DNA of 64,000 nucleotides from NCBI GenBank assembly GCA_008638375.1, contig CM018036.1:14494328-14558327 (forward strand), given 5' to 3'. The notes beneath the pieces were generated by a model. The model saw nothing but the letters and a program-made list of their open reading frames with translations, made no database searches and was not told where the DNA came from. Within the stretch, counting starts at the first letter, position 1. Each line of letters opens with the position of its first letter. The stretch is from Nyssa sinensis. Its lineage: Eukaryota; Streptophyta; Magnoliopsida; Cornales; Nyssaceae. Made by a program: the position numbers and the translations under genes. Below, piece after piece: positions 24,736-37,526 of the stretch.

Positions 24736-25194
24736 TTTCCAACCATATTTGCTTTGTTTTATTTGTTGTTTTATTCCTGTTTAAACCTGTATCAACCATC
24801 CTGATATACAATAAAATCCAAACATTCTGAAATAAATATTTTAAAAAATAAAAATACATTCGTATATCTATATATATATATATATATTATACTAATTACG
24901 TATATTTGTAAAAGTACAATTTAACAATAAATAAAAAAATTAAAAACTAACTCAAAACATGTAACTATAGATGTCCATGAAAAGAAAAAAAAAAAAACAA
25001 ATAAAAATAATAAGTCTTGATGCAAAACATAAAGACGACGACACAATAATTCCGATCAATCTGAAATAAAGATCAAATGATATATATTAGAATAATTATT
25101 AAATATATATGAAATATAAAATGTGAATAGTTTTTCTTTTCGCATGCATAAATAGTAAGAAGGCATAAAATAGCATAAGTTGCAAACTACTGAT

Positions 25195-27530
25195 CCGAAC
25201 CGAGTGTCGTAAGTTCATGCAAGTCTATTTGATCATTTTTGAGCTGTATGATGGTGTTTCAGTGTCGGTAGGCCGATATCCGGTGTTATGGTCCTGTCAA
25301 AACCCCCAAATGGTCCTTTTTGAAGCTAAAACTTAGATAAGTTTCAAACCAGGCATTTTAGCCAAGTGCCGTAAGTTTTTGCAAGTGTATTTTGTCATTT
25401 TTGAGGCATCTGATGGGGTTTCAAGATTGGTAGGCCGATATCCGGTGTTTTGGTCTGTCAAAATCCCAAAATTGGCTTTTTGGGAGCTAAAACTTGCATA
25501 AGTTTCAAATCAGGGCATCCGAACCGAGTGTCGTAAGTTTGTGCAAGTCTATTTTATTATTTTTGAGCTGTATGATGGGGTTTCAGGGTCGGTAGGCCGA
25601 TATCCGATGTTTTGATCTGTCAAAACCCCAAAATGGGCCTTTTTAGAGCTAAAACTTGCATAAGTTTCAAACCGGGCATCCTGAACCAAGTGTCGTAATG
25701 TTCGTGCAAGTCTATTTTATCATTTTTGAGCTGTATGATGGGGTTACGAGGTTGGTAGGCCGATATCTAGTGTTTTGGTCGGTCAAAACTCCAAAATGAG
25801 CCTTTTTAGAGCTAAAACTTGCATAAGTTTCAAACTGGGAATCTAAACCAAGTGCCATAAGTTCGTGCAAGTATATTTTATCATTTTTGAGCTGTATGAT
25901 GGGGTTTCAGGGTCGGTAGGCCGATATCCAGTGTTTTGGTCAGTCAAAACCCCAAAATGGGCCTTTTTGGAGCTGAAACTTGCATAAGTTTCAAATCGGG
26001 CATTTTAGCAGAGTGCCGTAAGTTCGTGCAAGTGTATTTTGTCATTTCTGAGGCATGTGATGGGGTTTCAGGGTCGGTAGGCCTGATATCCAGTGTTTTG
26101 GTGGGTCAAAACCCCAAAATGGGCCTTTTTAGAGCTAAAACTTGCATAAGTTTCAAACTGGGCATCCGAACCGAGTTTTGTAAGTTCGTGCAAGTCTATT
26201 TTATCATTTTTTAGTTGTATGATGAGGTTTTAGGGTCGGTAGGCCGATATCTGGTGTTTTGGTCTGTCAAAACCCTAAAATGGGCCTTTTTAAAGCTAGA
26301 ACTTGCATAAGTTTCAAACTAGGCATCCGAACCGAGTGTCGTAAGTTCGTGCAAGTCTATTTTATCATTTTTCAGCTGTGTGATGGGGTTTCGGGGTTGT
26401 AGGCCAATATCCGATGTTTTTGTTTGTCAAAACCCCAAAATAGGCCTTTTTGGAGCTGAAATTTGCATAAGTTTCAAACAGGGCATCCGAATTGAGTGTT
26501 GTAAGTTTGTGCAAGTCTATTTTATCATTTTTTAGCTATGTGATGGGGTTTCAAGGTTGGTAGACTGATATCTAGTGTTTTGGTCTGTCAAAACCCCAAA
26601 ATAGGCCTTTTTGAAGCTGAAACTTGTATAAGTTTCAAACCAGGCATCCGAACCGAGTGACGTAAGTTTATGCAGGTCTATTTTATCATTTTTGAGCTGT
26701 GTGATGGGGTTTCGAGGTCGGTAGGCTAATATCCGGTGTTTTGATCCATCAAAACGCCAAAATGGGCATTTTTGGAGCTGAAACTTGGATAACTTTCAAA
26801 TCGAAGCATTTTAGCCGAATGCCTTAAGTTTGTGCAAGTGAATTTTCTCTTTTGTGAGGTGTGTGATGGGGTTTCAGGGTCGGTTGGTCAATATCCGGTG
26901 TTTTGCTAGGTCAAAACCCCAAAATGGCCCTTTTTGGAGCTGAAACTTTCATAAGTTTCAAACCGGGCATCCGAACCAAGTGTCGTAAGTTCGTGCAAGT
27001 CTATTTTATCATTTTTGAGCTATGTGATGGGGTTTTGGGGTTGGTAGGCTGATATCCAATGTTTTGGTTCGTCAAAATCCCAAAATAGGCCTTTTTAGAG
27101 CTGAAACTTACATAAGTTTCAAACCGGGCATTTTAGCCGAGTGCTGTAAGTTCGTGCAAGTGCATTTTGTCTTTTGTAAGGAGTGTGATGGGGTTTCAGG
27201 GTTGGTAGGCCAATATCCAGTGTTTTGGTTAGTCAAAACCCCTAAAATGGGCTTTTCTGGAGCTGAAACTTTTATAAGTTATAAACTGGGCGTCCGAACC
27301 GAGTGCCGTAAGTTCGTGCAAGTCTATTTTATCATTTGTGAGGTGTGTGATGGGGTTTCGGTGTAGTTAGGCCAATATCTGATCTTTTGGCCCGTCAAAA
27401 CTCCAAAAGAGGCCTTTTTGGTGTGGAAAGTTACATAAGTTTTTAATGGTCATTCGAACCGATGAAATTAAATAAGTTTTGCAAGTCTATTTTCATATGT
27501 AAAGTGTCATGAGGTTTGTAGGCCATTAGG
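25195..27530 (-). repeat. E3 tandem array, about 14 units of 161 bp
   Basis: Units begin about every 161 bp with GTGTCGTAAGTTCGTGCAAG and contain GAAACTTGCATAAGTTTCAA and AAAACCCCAAAATGGGCC. Short ORFs of 80-100 codons across the array only reflect its periodicity. Confidence 0.92.
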
Positions 27531-27601
27531 CCGAAACCCTTTTTTTTTACATAACATTTTTTATAAATAGTAAATCCACCAAAGTAAATAATTTTAAAAA
27601 C

Positions 27602-29083
27602 TTACCAAGGCTGAACAAAGCCTCCCTGCTGGCTGAGGATCATCTGCACAAGAGCCTCTAGCTAGGTACTGGTGCTCCTAAAGCTCTGTCATCTGAGACT
27701 TCATCTCTGCATTCAGTCTCTTAGCTGCCTCAACTCTCTGGGTGGCTGCGTGAAACCTAGCATCGTTCTCGACAATAGAGGACGATGTTGTCGGCTCCAT
27801 CCCACTCCCTAAGCCAAGCACATATCCGCGCCTCTTGCCTAGAACAATCTCCTGTATCTGGTCATCGGTCGACGGATGCTCACCCTTAGGGGTCGACTGA
27901 ACACGCAACTCGACCATCACCTCTTATAAAAACAAAAATATATGTTACTACTTTTAAAAATTTTAGATTAATATTAAATTAGTAATAGTGGTATATAAAT
28001 CTTTTCTAACTTACATAAAGCCGCTAAGCTTCAGGCCTAGTCCAACCCTTCTCGGGATTGTAGTGCGTCCTGTGCCACAACTCAATGAGGTTGGGTGGTG
28101 CACCAGTCTCCTGGCCTCGCAGTAGAAAATAAATAGTAGCTTGTGAAGATTGATTTCATGAATACATTATACAATAAGAAATTGATACATTTATTAACTT
28201 ACCATCTCATGCCAATACCTAACAAAAGAACGTGATGCACCACAGTGGGTCACCTTTTTCTTGCTTCTACTCTCGTTATTTTTCTTACTAAATTCCTACA
28301 CTTGGCCAAAACAAAGAAGGTTTGTATAAATGACAATGATTTATCATACAACAAAAGTAATTTTGACAATTTTTACCTGGAATGCATTATTAGCGAACCG
28401 CTCGCATAGTAACATCCAATCCTCCACTGTCACCCCCCTGTAGGGTCTGTTGCGAGGCTCTCTATCGATTGCCACCTCCGCCTCGTAGTGCATGTGGAGC
28501 CTGTGTTAATAGTCCTTGAAACGGACTCCCAAGTAACGGTCCACTGCCTTTACAACATGAGGCAGGTCGAGATCGATGTCAAACTTCACCGGTAAAGCAT
28601 GTCATTATCAAAACATTATGGCATTAGATATGTTAAATTTAGTTGAATACAATAATAATAGACATACCAGGATATGTGCATGAATATCCCGTCGCTCCTC
28701 TTTAGTGACTAGACTCCAGTCACTAATATGGAATGGGGCGCGTAGTCGGCAAATGATACCGACCTCAATGGTGAACTATTGTGCCCACCCCACCAACGGG
28801 CTTCAGCAAGCCCAGAGGTAGCTCAATCTGAAGTCGCGCGCCCCCTACTGCCTCCATCTGAGCCTGCAATCTCTGATTCTTTGACCTCCCGTGCCTTCGA
28901 GGTGGTGGCCGAAGGTTTAGAAAAAATTAAATCGAAACAATTAGTACCAAATTTATATAATCATTAATAAAAAGGAGAACTATGCATACCATCAACGGCA
29001 GGATCGGTCGACCCTACAGATGAAGGGGAAGGGGTCGATGGGTCTGCCATAACTAAGTGTCTATGTGAACCTGGTCCAACCAT
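27602..29083 (-). pseudogene. E3 TNP1-like (Transposase_24 family) gene
   Basis: The start at 29083 reads MVGPGSHRH, and the six-exon plan of the other elements is preserved. Recognisable parts are the FDIDLDLPHVVKAV region (about 28550-28600), DRPYRGVTVEDWMLLCERFA (about 28385-28460), KKVTHCGAS near 28240, and the last exon around 27678-27920 (DDQIQEIVLGKRRGYVLGLG, then a heptad-like tail). The likely stop TAA is at 27602-27604 after QPW. Small substitutions such as the GTG of GKRRGYV matching paralogues suggest fairly recent activity, but I could not confirm every exon is open. Confidence 0.8.
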
Positions 29084-29252
29084 ATCTACAAAGAAAGTTT
29101 AAAAATAAAATTGTTTCTATTTAATCACAAAAATTAAAATCCTTATCATCATAAAAATGAATACCCACTACATCATAAAAATGAATATACATTACATCAT
29201 AAAATTGAAAATCTATTACACTTGATCCTAACACATGTAACACCTATTACAA

Positions 29253-32200
29253 TTATTCATTTGAGTCTGTATCATCATCTATTCTTGAAATTTCTTCATT
29301 CTCGGTACAATACTCTAACAATGTATCATCATCAAAATCACTTTCCTCGTCATTATCATCATTAATGAAAGTTGCATCCCTCGGATCTAATTGTCTGGTA
29401 TTGGTAACATCGGAAGCTATGACATGATCTGGTTCTACATCAGTTCTATTCAACCGATACGAAGTAACATCTTCTTGATCATGTCGGAAAACACCTATCG
29501 TGGGCAGTTTGAGACTCTTCTTGTAGTGCCTCCTTAATCCTCTCTGAGACTTCATCTCCCTCGCCAACTTCTAGTACATCATAAATATTTCTAGATTTTA
29601 TTTTTTGGATAACATGCCAATCACCTCTGATTTTTGTATCCTTCAAATAGAAAACTTGTTTTGCTTGAGATGCCAAAACAAACTGATCATCTTTAAATGC
29701 CGTACGTGACGTATTAACACTTATGAAGTGCTTATCGATCTGAATTCCAGTCTTCTTATTACTTACATCCCACCAATCACATTTAAAAATGTACACAAAA
29801 TGACCGAAGCAATAATGTAACTGTATGATGTCTTGTAAAACACCATAGTACTCTACAGTTTGTCCTACGTCACCATCTCCCTTAAACAAGGACCCCGCTA
29901 TTCTGTGTTCGCCGACTGACCTCGCGTTCCCTCATGTGAAATTGAACACCATCAATAATTAAACTAGTGTAACGGGATGTCCTTTGATCAGGACCACATG
30001 CCAAGGAAATATAATTGATCATACGCCTCAGGAGATTGTTGGTGGCGTAATAACTTCATCTATTAATTCAATACAAGTACAAGATTAATTGAATACAAAT
30101 GCATTAACTAATACAGTTACAATTAATTGAAACCTATTCTTACACGTTCTTCGAACCACTTTGGAAACAAAATTTGTTGTCTTTGCTCTAGATCAGAACT
30201 TGATACATGTTCTCTTCTGAAGCTCGATCGTATGCTCACTACATAACATGAGATATATTATATGTAACTTACATTTGTGTACTAACGTAGTATTGCAATG
30301 ATTTTGATAAAATTACGTAAAATATGGCACTATCTCATCACAGTTATTGAGCACAGGTATAGTGGGCTTTTTTCAAGTCCTGAAGATGACACCATTCATA
30401 TATACGGGCATCGATTGGCTGCACATTCTGATTAAACACCACAAGGCCAGTTCGTTACTGCCCTGGACATCTATCATAATTTCGCTCTTGACAATTAAAC
30501 CTTGTCTCAATATCTTCAAGATGCATAGAGCAGAAGGTGAGACATTTAACATCAACGTAAGCCTCAACAATTGACCCTTCCGGTCGTGCTTTGTTATGCA
30601 CATATTGCTTCAATGTGTGCAAATATCTGTTCGAATAATTAATCAGTTATACATTAAAATAGTTGGATGGATAGATGACACAATTCATAAAATTAAATAT
30701 ACCTTTCTATTGGATACATCTAACGGTATTGATAGGTCCACCAATTTTTGCCTCATAAGGCAAATGCACAACTAAGTGGACCATTACATCAAAGAAAGCT
30801 GGAGGGAAAATCTTTTCCAACTTGTAGAGGATCACGACAACATCCCTTTTGAGTTTTTCAAATACTTCCAAATTCAACGTCTTTGCACATAATGCTCTAA
30901 AGAAACAGCCCAACTCAATCAATGTAGTCAATATGTCATCGGTGAGATATCCACGTAGTGCAACCAGAAAAAGTCGTTGTAAAAGGATATGGCAGTCATG
31001 GCTCTTCAATCTGGATATTTTCCTATCTATAACATTTTACACACTAAGATATATTCGATGCGTATCCATCTAGGAACTTCACCGATTTAAACCACTCGTA
31101 AATCCTCATTCACTCTGCAGATGATAACGTATACTATGCAGGAGGCACGATATATTTATCACCGTTACGTATTAGGTGCAGCTCTTTCCGTATTCTCAGC
31201 TTCTGCAAGTCTAACCGGGCTTTAATAGTATCCTTCGTCTTCCCTTCAATGTTAATTAAAGTTTCCAGCATATTATCACAGATGTTCTTCTCGATGTGCA
31301 TAACATCCAAGTTGTGCCTCAACTTAAGGGTCTCCCAATACGGTAAATTAAAAAATATGCTCTTTTTCGTCCAATTTAACTCCACATTAGTACGCTTCCT
31401 TTTTTTAGTACCCAGTATCTTCCCAAACCTTACTAGTTGGATGAGTGTCAATTTGCGCCAATATATCTTTGCCAGACAACAATGGAAGTAACAATCTACG
31501 TTCAATTTTTCCATCAAACAGATGCTTCTGCCGATTTTGCCAACCATGTGATAGCGGTAGAAAACAACGATGGTACATGTAGCATATCTCCTTACCATTG
31601 GACAAATGTAGAGAACATACATCCTTATTGTAAATCGGATATGCCAAATACCCCTTAGTGCTCCACCCAGACAAGTTCCCATATGCTAAAAAGTTATTTA
31701 TGGTCCACAATAACACTGCATGCAATTGAAATCTCTCATTCTTAGAGACGTTGTATGCTTCTACTCCCACCTCCCACAATTCCTTCAACTAGTCCACTAA
31801 AGGACGCAAATACACATCAATTTTATTACTAGGAGACTTCGGCCTTGGAATAAGCAACGAAATAAAGATAAATGGTTCTTTCATACATTTGCACAGCGGC
31901 AAGTTATACGGCATAAGCAACACCAGCCACATACTGTAGGCATTACTCATGTTACCGAACGGATTGAAACTGTCGCTAGCCAGCCCAAGTCGTACATTAT
32001 GCGGCTCATTTGCAAACCATTCTTGATTTGTATCAAATTCAGCCCAAGCTTGAGAATCTGTCAGATGCCTACATACATTTTTCTCAGCAACACGCTTCTC
32101 CTTATGCCACCACATATCTTATGCCGTCTTCTGAGACATGTACAACCTTTGTAGCCTAGGTTTTAAGGGAAAATATCTCAGCACCTTGTGCGAAATTGTC

Positions 32201-32924
32201 TTGTTTTTTTCTTCATTCAGCTTGTACCTAGGTTCATGGCACACCGTACAATCCATACATTGTTTAGTCTCCTTCTAAAATAACATGCAATCATTTTTGA
32301 AAGCATGTGTGGGAATATACCCGAGGCCTAAATCTCTTAATATTCTTTTTGCCTCGTAATATGATTTCAGAAGGGTCTCCCTAGTAGGAAGTGCTACTTT
32401 AATCAATTCAATGACCATATTAAATGATTTGTTACTCCAACGGTTGATGGTCTTAATATAAAGGAGTTTCACAAGAAAGTCCAGTTTCGAAAACATATCA
32501 TAACTCAGATATAAGGACTGCCTTGCTTCCCTCAACAACGACTCAAACACTTTCGATTGTCCCGTGTCACTCCTGTGACTACTCACCCCAGTTGTAGCCC
32601 CTTGCAAGTCTACCAGCATTTGTGGCAAGCCTTCATAACCAACCCCAACATTATCACCAAAGTCATCATCGTCATCTTCTTCTTCATCCTCAAATACCAC
32701 TCGTACGTCACAGTGTTCCCTGTGAAATTCTCAACACGTATACCTCTTGTCCATCCCATGTAAGAATAGGTGCTCTTTGGCCTCATCTATGTGCATATAA
32801 TTCCAATTATCGCACCTCCTACATGGACATCTGCAGATGCATGAGCAAACTCAATAAAATCTTTGATCCCCTTCACATAACCTGGAAAATGCCTGCCCCT
32901 TAAGTCCATCCAACTCTTATCTAT
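29253..32924 (-). pseudogene. E3 TNP2-like CACTA transposase, start codon lost
   Basis: Four exons align with E4: about 30703-32924 (Transpos_assoc, Transposase_21, DUF4218), 30315-30627, 30145-30240 and 29253-30059 (DUF4216 and acidic tail). The codon at the E1/E4 start position is ATA, not ATG. In the second segment a TGG codon conserved in E4 (YTCWEFH) is TGA. The core keeps GDS/NPFGNMSNAYSMW (31930-31990), missing from E1. DUF4218 shows KSHDCHILLQRLFLVALRGY and FFDVMVHLVVHLPYEAK. The DUF4216 exon shows HFVYIFKCDWWDVSNKK and a D/E-rich tail. It lies head to tail with the TNP1-like gene on the same strand, separated by about 170 bp. Confidence 0.85.
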
Positions 32925-32999
32925 TTTCGTTTACCTAATACAAGTCAAAAATGATACTCGTTATAAATATGAAACACGAATCGTATCACCTCTAACTTC

Positions 33000-33390
33000 T
33001 CTCTAATGGGCAAGGTGGTCCTATCCCATTTGTGAATGCACAATCTACATTACAATCAGTAGCAAATAAAATGCTTGATTCCACTTAGACAAAATTTTGG
33101 CAGCATCTCCCCACGATTTTTCCAAGTATAAGAGATAGACGTTAGCATGCCTAAATATATACTCAGAGAACAATAAGAGACCGTGCTGAAAGTTTGTCAT
33201 AGTGGAATATTCAAGCATCCGCTATTGATTGCAATGTAGATTTATGCATTCCCGAACTATCCTCTCTAGACAATTCAAGAATCGATTTTCATACACACGA
33301 GCCCAATCGCGAATAAATTTCATGACAAGATTCACATGTGATGAAAATGACTCCTGAACGGGGCTAGGCTTACATGAATGCAATTATACA
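33000..33390 (-). other. E3 conserved upstream exon
   Basis: The counterpart of 20927-21375 in E1, inverted. The E4 open frame is shifted here by a 2-nt difference (GCGGATGC against GCGCATATGC), so a coding role is not supported in E3. Confidence 0.5.
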
Positions 33391-36060
33391 TTGAGTTACA
33401 TGATCATTTAGTTAAAAACACTACCCATCTCTAAAAACTTAAGACTAATAATGTGCCCTCGCCAATTGACTAAAATCTTGCTGACAATATATAAATAGGA
33501 CCAATTATTATATATAATGTGCCCTCACCAATTGGCCAAGATATTCACCAAATGTCATTTACATTGTAGCGCATAGTACTAACTTACAGTTTATCTTAAC
33601 CCCTAATCTCATTATGAGAAGGTTAATTATATCTAAAGTGCCAAAAAGAATGGAATAACAATTAAGGAATATATATTATGAGTACATACTAAGGTCCAGT
33701 GCGTGTGCATGAGTGCTCATGATTTGGTTGCTTTAATATCCTTCATTTGTAGACATTATATATAAAACAAGCACAAAACTTTAATGATGATTAACATGGA
33801 TAATCATGTCTTACTCTAATCACTTTTATATGCATCCTAGTCCTAGTAAAATGTATAAGTTTCAAGAATTATGAGATTGGGGATTTTTTTTTTTCTGCTT
33901 GGGCATTTGTTTATCAGAACAAAACAGTTGTTTGAATTGGTCCTATGATTAGTGTGAGATTACAGGAAATATTTTTTTATTGCAAATTTTTTTTTTTTTT
34001 TTTTGGTTTCTTTTTTGATTGAGGCCAAAGGTTTGGGCCTGTTAGTCCAAATAGGTATAGGAATATGGATAGGGATACAAGAGACTCTTTATAATGTACT
34101 TTTACCGAGGCTGTATAATCTCAGTTGTAGCGGTGCCAAACTTGGTTTTATAATTTCCATTATAGAGCTACGTTACGTACTCCAACTAATTTATATCATA
34201 CTAACACCAAAAAAAAAAAAACCAAACACATTAATAGTAGCTATAGTCCAATGATTGGTCATTGTTTAAGTTTCACACAAAATTAATAATGGGATGTAGA
34301 ATCCAACAAATCTAAAGATTAGGAAAGGTTTTTGATAGATTTCTTTGGTAGTTATATCAGGAGTTGTTTTTTTTTTTTTTTTGTTGGTTTGGGTGAGTGG
34401 TCCCAAGGGGACTTCTTAAGCCCTCCTAGGAAGTCTCACCTACATGGTCTACTCTTAGGATTGGCTTAATTAACTACTTATGTAAGAGAAAATTAATAAA
34501 TAGTACAATCAAACTAATTTGGATTATGAGTTTAATTTATGTGAGAGAGAGATGGAGTGAATTCATTAATTTATGTGTTTCATTTCATGTAATAATTGTC
34601 TTAGATATTATCAGTTTCTAGCCATCCAAATCCGAGCATCCTTCTCTATAGTTATGATAGTTTTGAGCATTATATTATGAGAAAATATCAAAAAATTTAA
34701 CAAACAGTATAGCACAGCAACAACATTTTTCAAACACTAAAAGCAAATTTAACATACAAACCTTACTATCACACCAATCAGCCATTTTCACAATTCAAAC
34801 ACCAGGACTAACAGATTATTAGTGTAATTTGGTTAAATTGATGACCTGGGTATACTTAGCCCAGCTAATGGTTTCACTGAAGAACGGGTTATTAAAGAAA
34901 ACACCAATTGAGTAATCAGTTTGTTAAGGACAAATGGAATAGGAGAAAGCCCATTAAATCTCTTGGGTCATTGTGCTCAAGTCTAGTAAAACTTCTCTAG
35001 ATCAGATCACCATAGACAACAACAAAATCATTACTTTGGAGCGTAATCAGAGGATAGTTTTCCCTCACACGTCTTGTGACTATTAAAATATTACTGTCAA
35101 TTTAAATATCTGCTCTTGTTTTAGTTTTATTTTTTCCCAGACAAGAGAAACTTTTTAAGATAACAAACCCCAATAATTAATGTAGTTTTCTACATAAGGA
35201 ACAACACTTAAAATACATCTACAACCTAAAACTGCATCATCACTGATGGAACAAGACTTATCTCTGCTCTCTTATGGACAAAATAACTATCTTTGTCATA
35301 TGTATGTAGACCCATCTCTCCACTCTTCGCTCTCTACCCTCCACCATCTACCCTTTAGAAATCACATCAGTGGCCTTATGAATCCTTTCTGTCTATTTTT
35401 CTTTCTTTTCCTTCTTTCCTTTTTTTATAGGTTTTTTTAATTAGAGTTTTGAATCTTCTGTGTCCACTAAATCACATTTCAGAACAAATTTTCAGGAAAC
35501 CCAGTCTGTCTATTTTTTTTTTATACTAGTCTTCCTAGTCCATCTTTAAGATTACCAACTCCCCTTCCATTAACCCCGTCACTGTGCTAAAATTTGTTTT
35601 GGGCATTTTAGGCTCATAACACAACCGCAACACAATCTAGCATAAAAATTAAAAAATACAACAGACTGAGATGAGGGCAATCTAGTTCTAGCATGGACAT
35701 AAGGAGTCCATTCAGAAAAGGTAAATAGTGGTTTGAATACTTTAATGCATGTCTCTATCCTACTGTGTATTGAAGCGAGTCTAAAAATTAAAAAAATATA
35801 CATACAACTCCCCCCCAGTGACAACATTTGACCTTTATCTTATATTTATATATTTGAAAGACTGTAAGAACCTGGTGATCATAAAATCCAAAGAGCTATT
35901 CCTACCAAATGAAGCATTAAGCATTTGAAATCAACCAGACCATTAAGCTTAATAGCATGTGAATCATCATTTTATAAACTGATTTGGTCTTGACTTGATA
36001 TATAATCTGTAATCGAAAGCAATTTATAAAGCAGAACTAGGATTTTTTATTAATTTTTTG
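33391..36060 (-). other. E3 first-intron region, nothing recognised
   Basis: AT-rich with several T/A homopolymers (33990, 34365, 35510). Open stretches of 60-83 codons have no recognisable domain. No captured host gene was seen, unlike the equivalent intron of E1. Confidence 0.5.
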
Positions 36061-36546
36061 CAAATTCCATAGCAAACTCAAAGAAATAGTGGTGAACCTG
36101 GAAATCTTCTTCGTGCCCTCAAAAATCTGTCGTAGTTTTTGTAGCCTTTCGCAGTCATAGTTTTGCTGCGATACTAGAGAGAGAAAGAGCTTTTGTGAGA
36201 GAGAGAGAAAGAATGAATTGGGGATTTATAAGGGACTTATTAGCGGTGCCCATTGTGCGTCGCTAATAAGCATATGTGCGTCGCTAATGTTTAGTCAAAA
36301 CTACGACGTTTAGTTACGTAATACAATTAACGATGCCAAACCGAACATCGCTAAAAGCATCAACTATTAGCGACGCATATGTGCATCGCTAATTGCCACG
36401 TGTGCGTCACTAATAGGTGGCACCCTTTTTTTCATGCGGGAAACCCCCTTTTGTGGCTTTTGAGTGACGCACGTGATGTGTGTCGCTAATAGTGCCCTTT
36501 TGCGACATTTTTGTGGGCGTCGCAAAAAATATATATTTTTGTAGTG
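36061..36546 (-). repeat. E3 leader, 5' subterminal array and 5' terminal repeat
   Basis: A GA-rich stretch (GAGAGAGAAAGAG, 36175-36215), complementary to the CT-rich leaders of E1 and E4, precedes GCGTCGCTAATAAGC, TTAGCGACGCATATG and similar motifs up to the TTTTTGTAGTG end. Confidence 0.8.
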
Positions 36547-37526
36547 TAATAGATGAAGCTATTACGCCACCAACAATCTCATGAGGCGTACAATCAATTA
36601 TATTCCTTGGCATGTGGTCCTGATCAAAGGATATCCCACTACACCGGTTTAATTGTTGATGGTGTTCGATTTCACACGAGGGAACGTGAGGTCAGTCAAC
36701 AAACACAGAATAGCGAGGTCCTTGTTCAAGGAGATGGTGACGCAGGACAAACTGTAAAGTACAATGGTGTTTTACAAGACATCATACAGTTACATTATTC
36801 TTATGGTCATTCTGTATATATTTTTAAATGTGATTGGTGGGATATAAGTAATAAGAAGATTGGAATGCAGATCGATAAGCACTTCATAAGTGTTAATACG
36901 TCATGTACAGCATTTAAAGATGATCCGTATGTTTTGGCATCTCAAGCAAAACAAGTTTTCTATTTGAAAGACACAAAAATCAGAGGTGATTGGTATGTTG
37001 TCTAAAAATTAAAATCTAGAAATGGTTATGATGTACGAGAAGTTGGCGAGGGAGATGAAGACTTGGAGAGGATTGAGGAGGCACTACAAAAAGAGTCTCA
37101 ATCTACCCACCGATGGTGTTGTTCAGCATGATCAGGAAGATGTTACTTCGTATCGATTGAATAAAACTGATGTATAACCAGATCATGTCGTAACTTCCGA
37201 CGTCGCCAATACCCCACAATTAGATCCAAGGGATGCAACTTTCATTAATGATGATGATGACGAGGAAAGTGATTTTGATAATGATACTTTGTTAGAGTAT
37301 TGTACCGAGAATGAAGAAATTTTAAGAACAGATGATGATACAGATTCAGATGAATAATTGTAATAGGTGTTACATGTGTTAGGATCAAGTGTAATAGATT
37401 TTCAATTTTATGATGTAATGGATATTCAATTTTATGATGTAATGGGTATTCATTTTTACTTCGATAAGGATTTTAATTTTTATGATTAAATAGAAACAAT
37501 TTTATTTTTAAACTTTCTTTGTAGAT

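Larger units (their letters stand above)
24227..36546 (-). mobile_element. CACTA transposon E3, nested in E1 in inverted orientation
   Basis: Its genes read on the minus strand. The 5' end is at 36546 (complement of CACTACAAAAATATATAT) and the 3' end at 24227 (CTGCTACAGGAAAAGGCAC, a damaged CACTACAGG end). The 3-bp duplication TAA is at 24224-24226 and 36547-36549. Joining the flanks gives GAATTAATAGATGAAGC, identical to the uninterrupted E4 sequence near 52595. Length is 12,320 bp. It holds all family parts: leader, upstream exon, TNP2-like and TNP1-like genes, a 14-unit array and two subterminal arrays. The genes carry stops and a lost start codon. Confidence 0.88.
21380..37357 (+). pseudogene. 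E1 TNP2-like CACTA transposase, interrupted by E3
   Basis: The start ATG at 21380 reads MDKNWMGLRGGHLLGYVKGI (Transpos_assoc domain). Downstream pieces in shifting frames show the Transposase_21 core (about 22230-22760; NLPPWKCMKEPF, GLASDGFN, KGYLACPVCNKDACS), DNLDVMHIE-like sequence near 22970, DUF4218 (about 23280-23585; SRDCHVLLQQLLPIALRGYL), then exons at 23664-23972 and 24052-24145. The last exon starts at 36553 after E3 and encodes the DUF4216 region (VDGVRFHTRERE, HSVYIFKCDWWD, QVFYLKDTKIRGDW) and an acidic tail ending at 37357. Compared with E4, 13 residues of the core after GLASDGFN are missing in frame. Several stops and frameshifts are present. In active relatives the product cuts and joins element ends. 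Confidence 0.85.

Noticed and set aside
25195..27530. Tandem array as a CRISPR or as a repeat-protein gene
   Set aside because: Units are contiguous 161-bp repeats without spacers, and reading frames run only 60-100 codons because the unit length is not a multiple of three.
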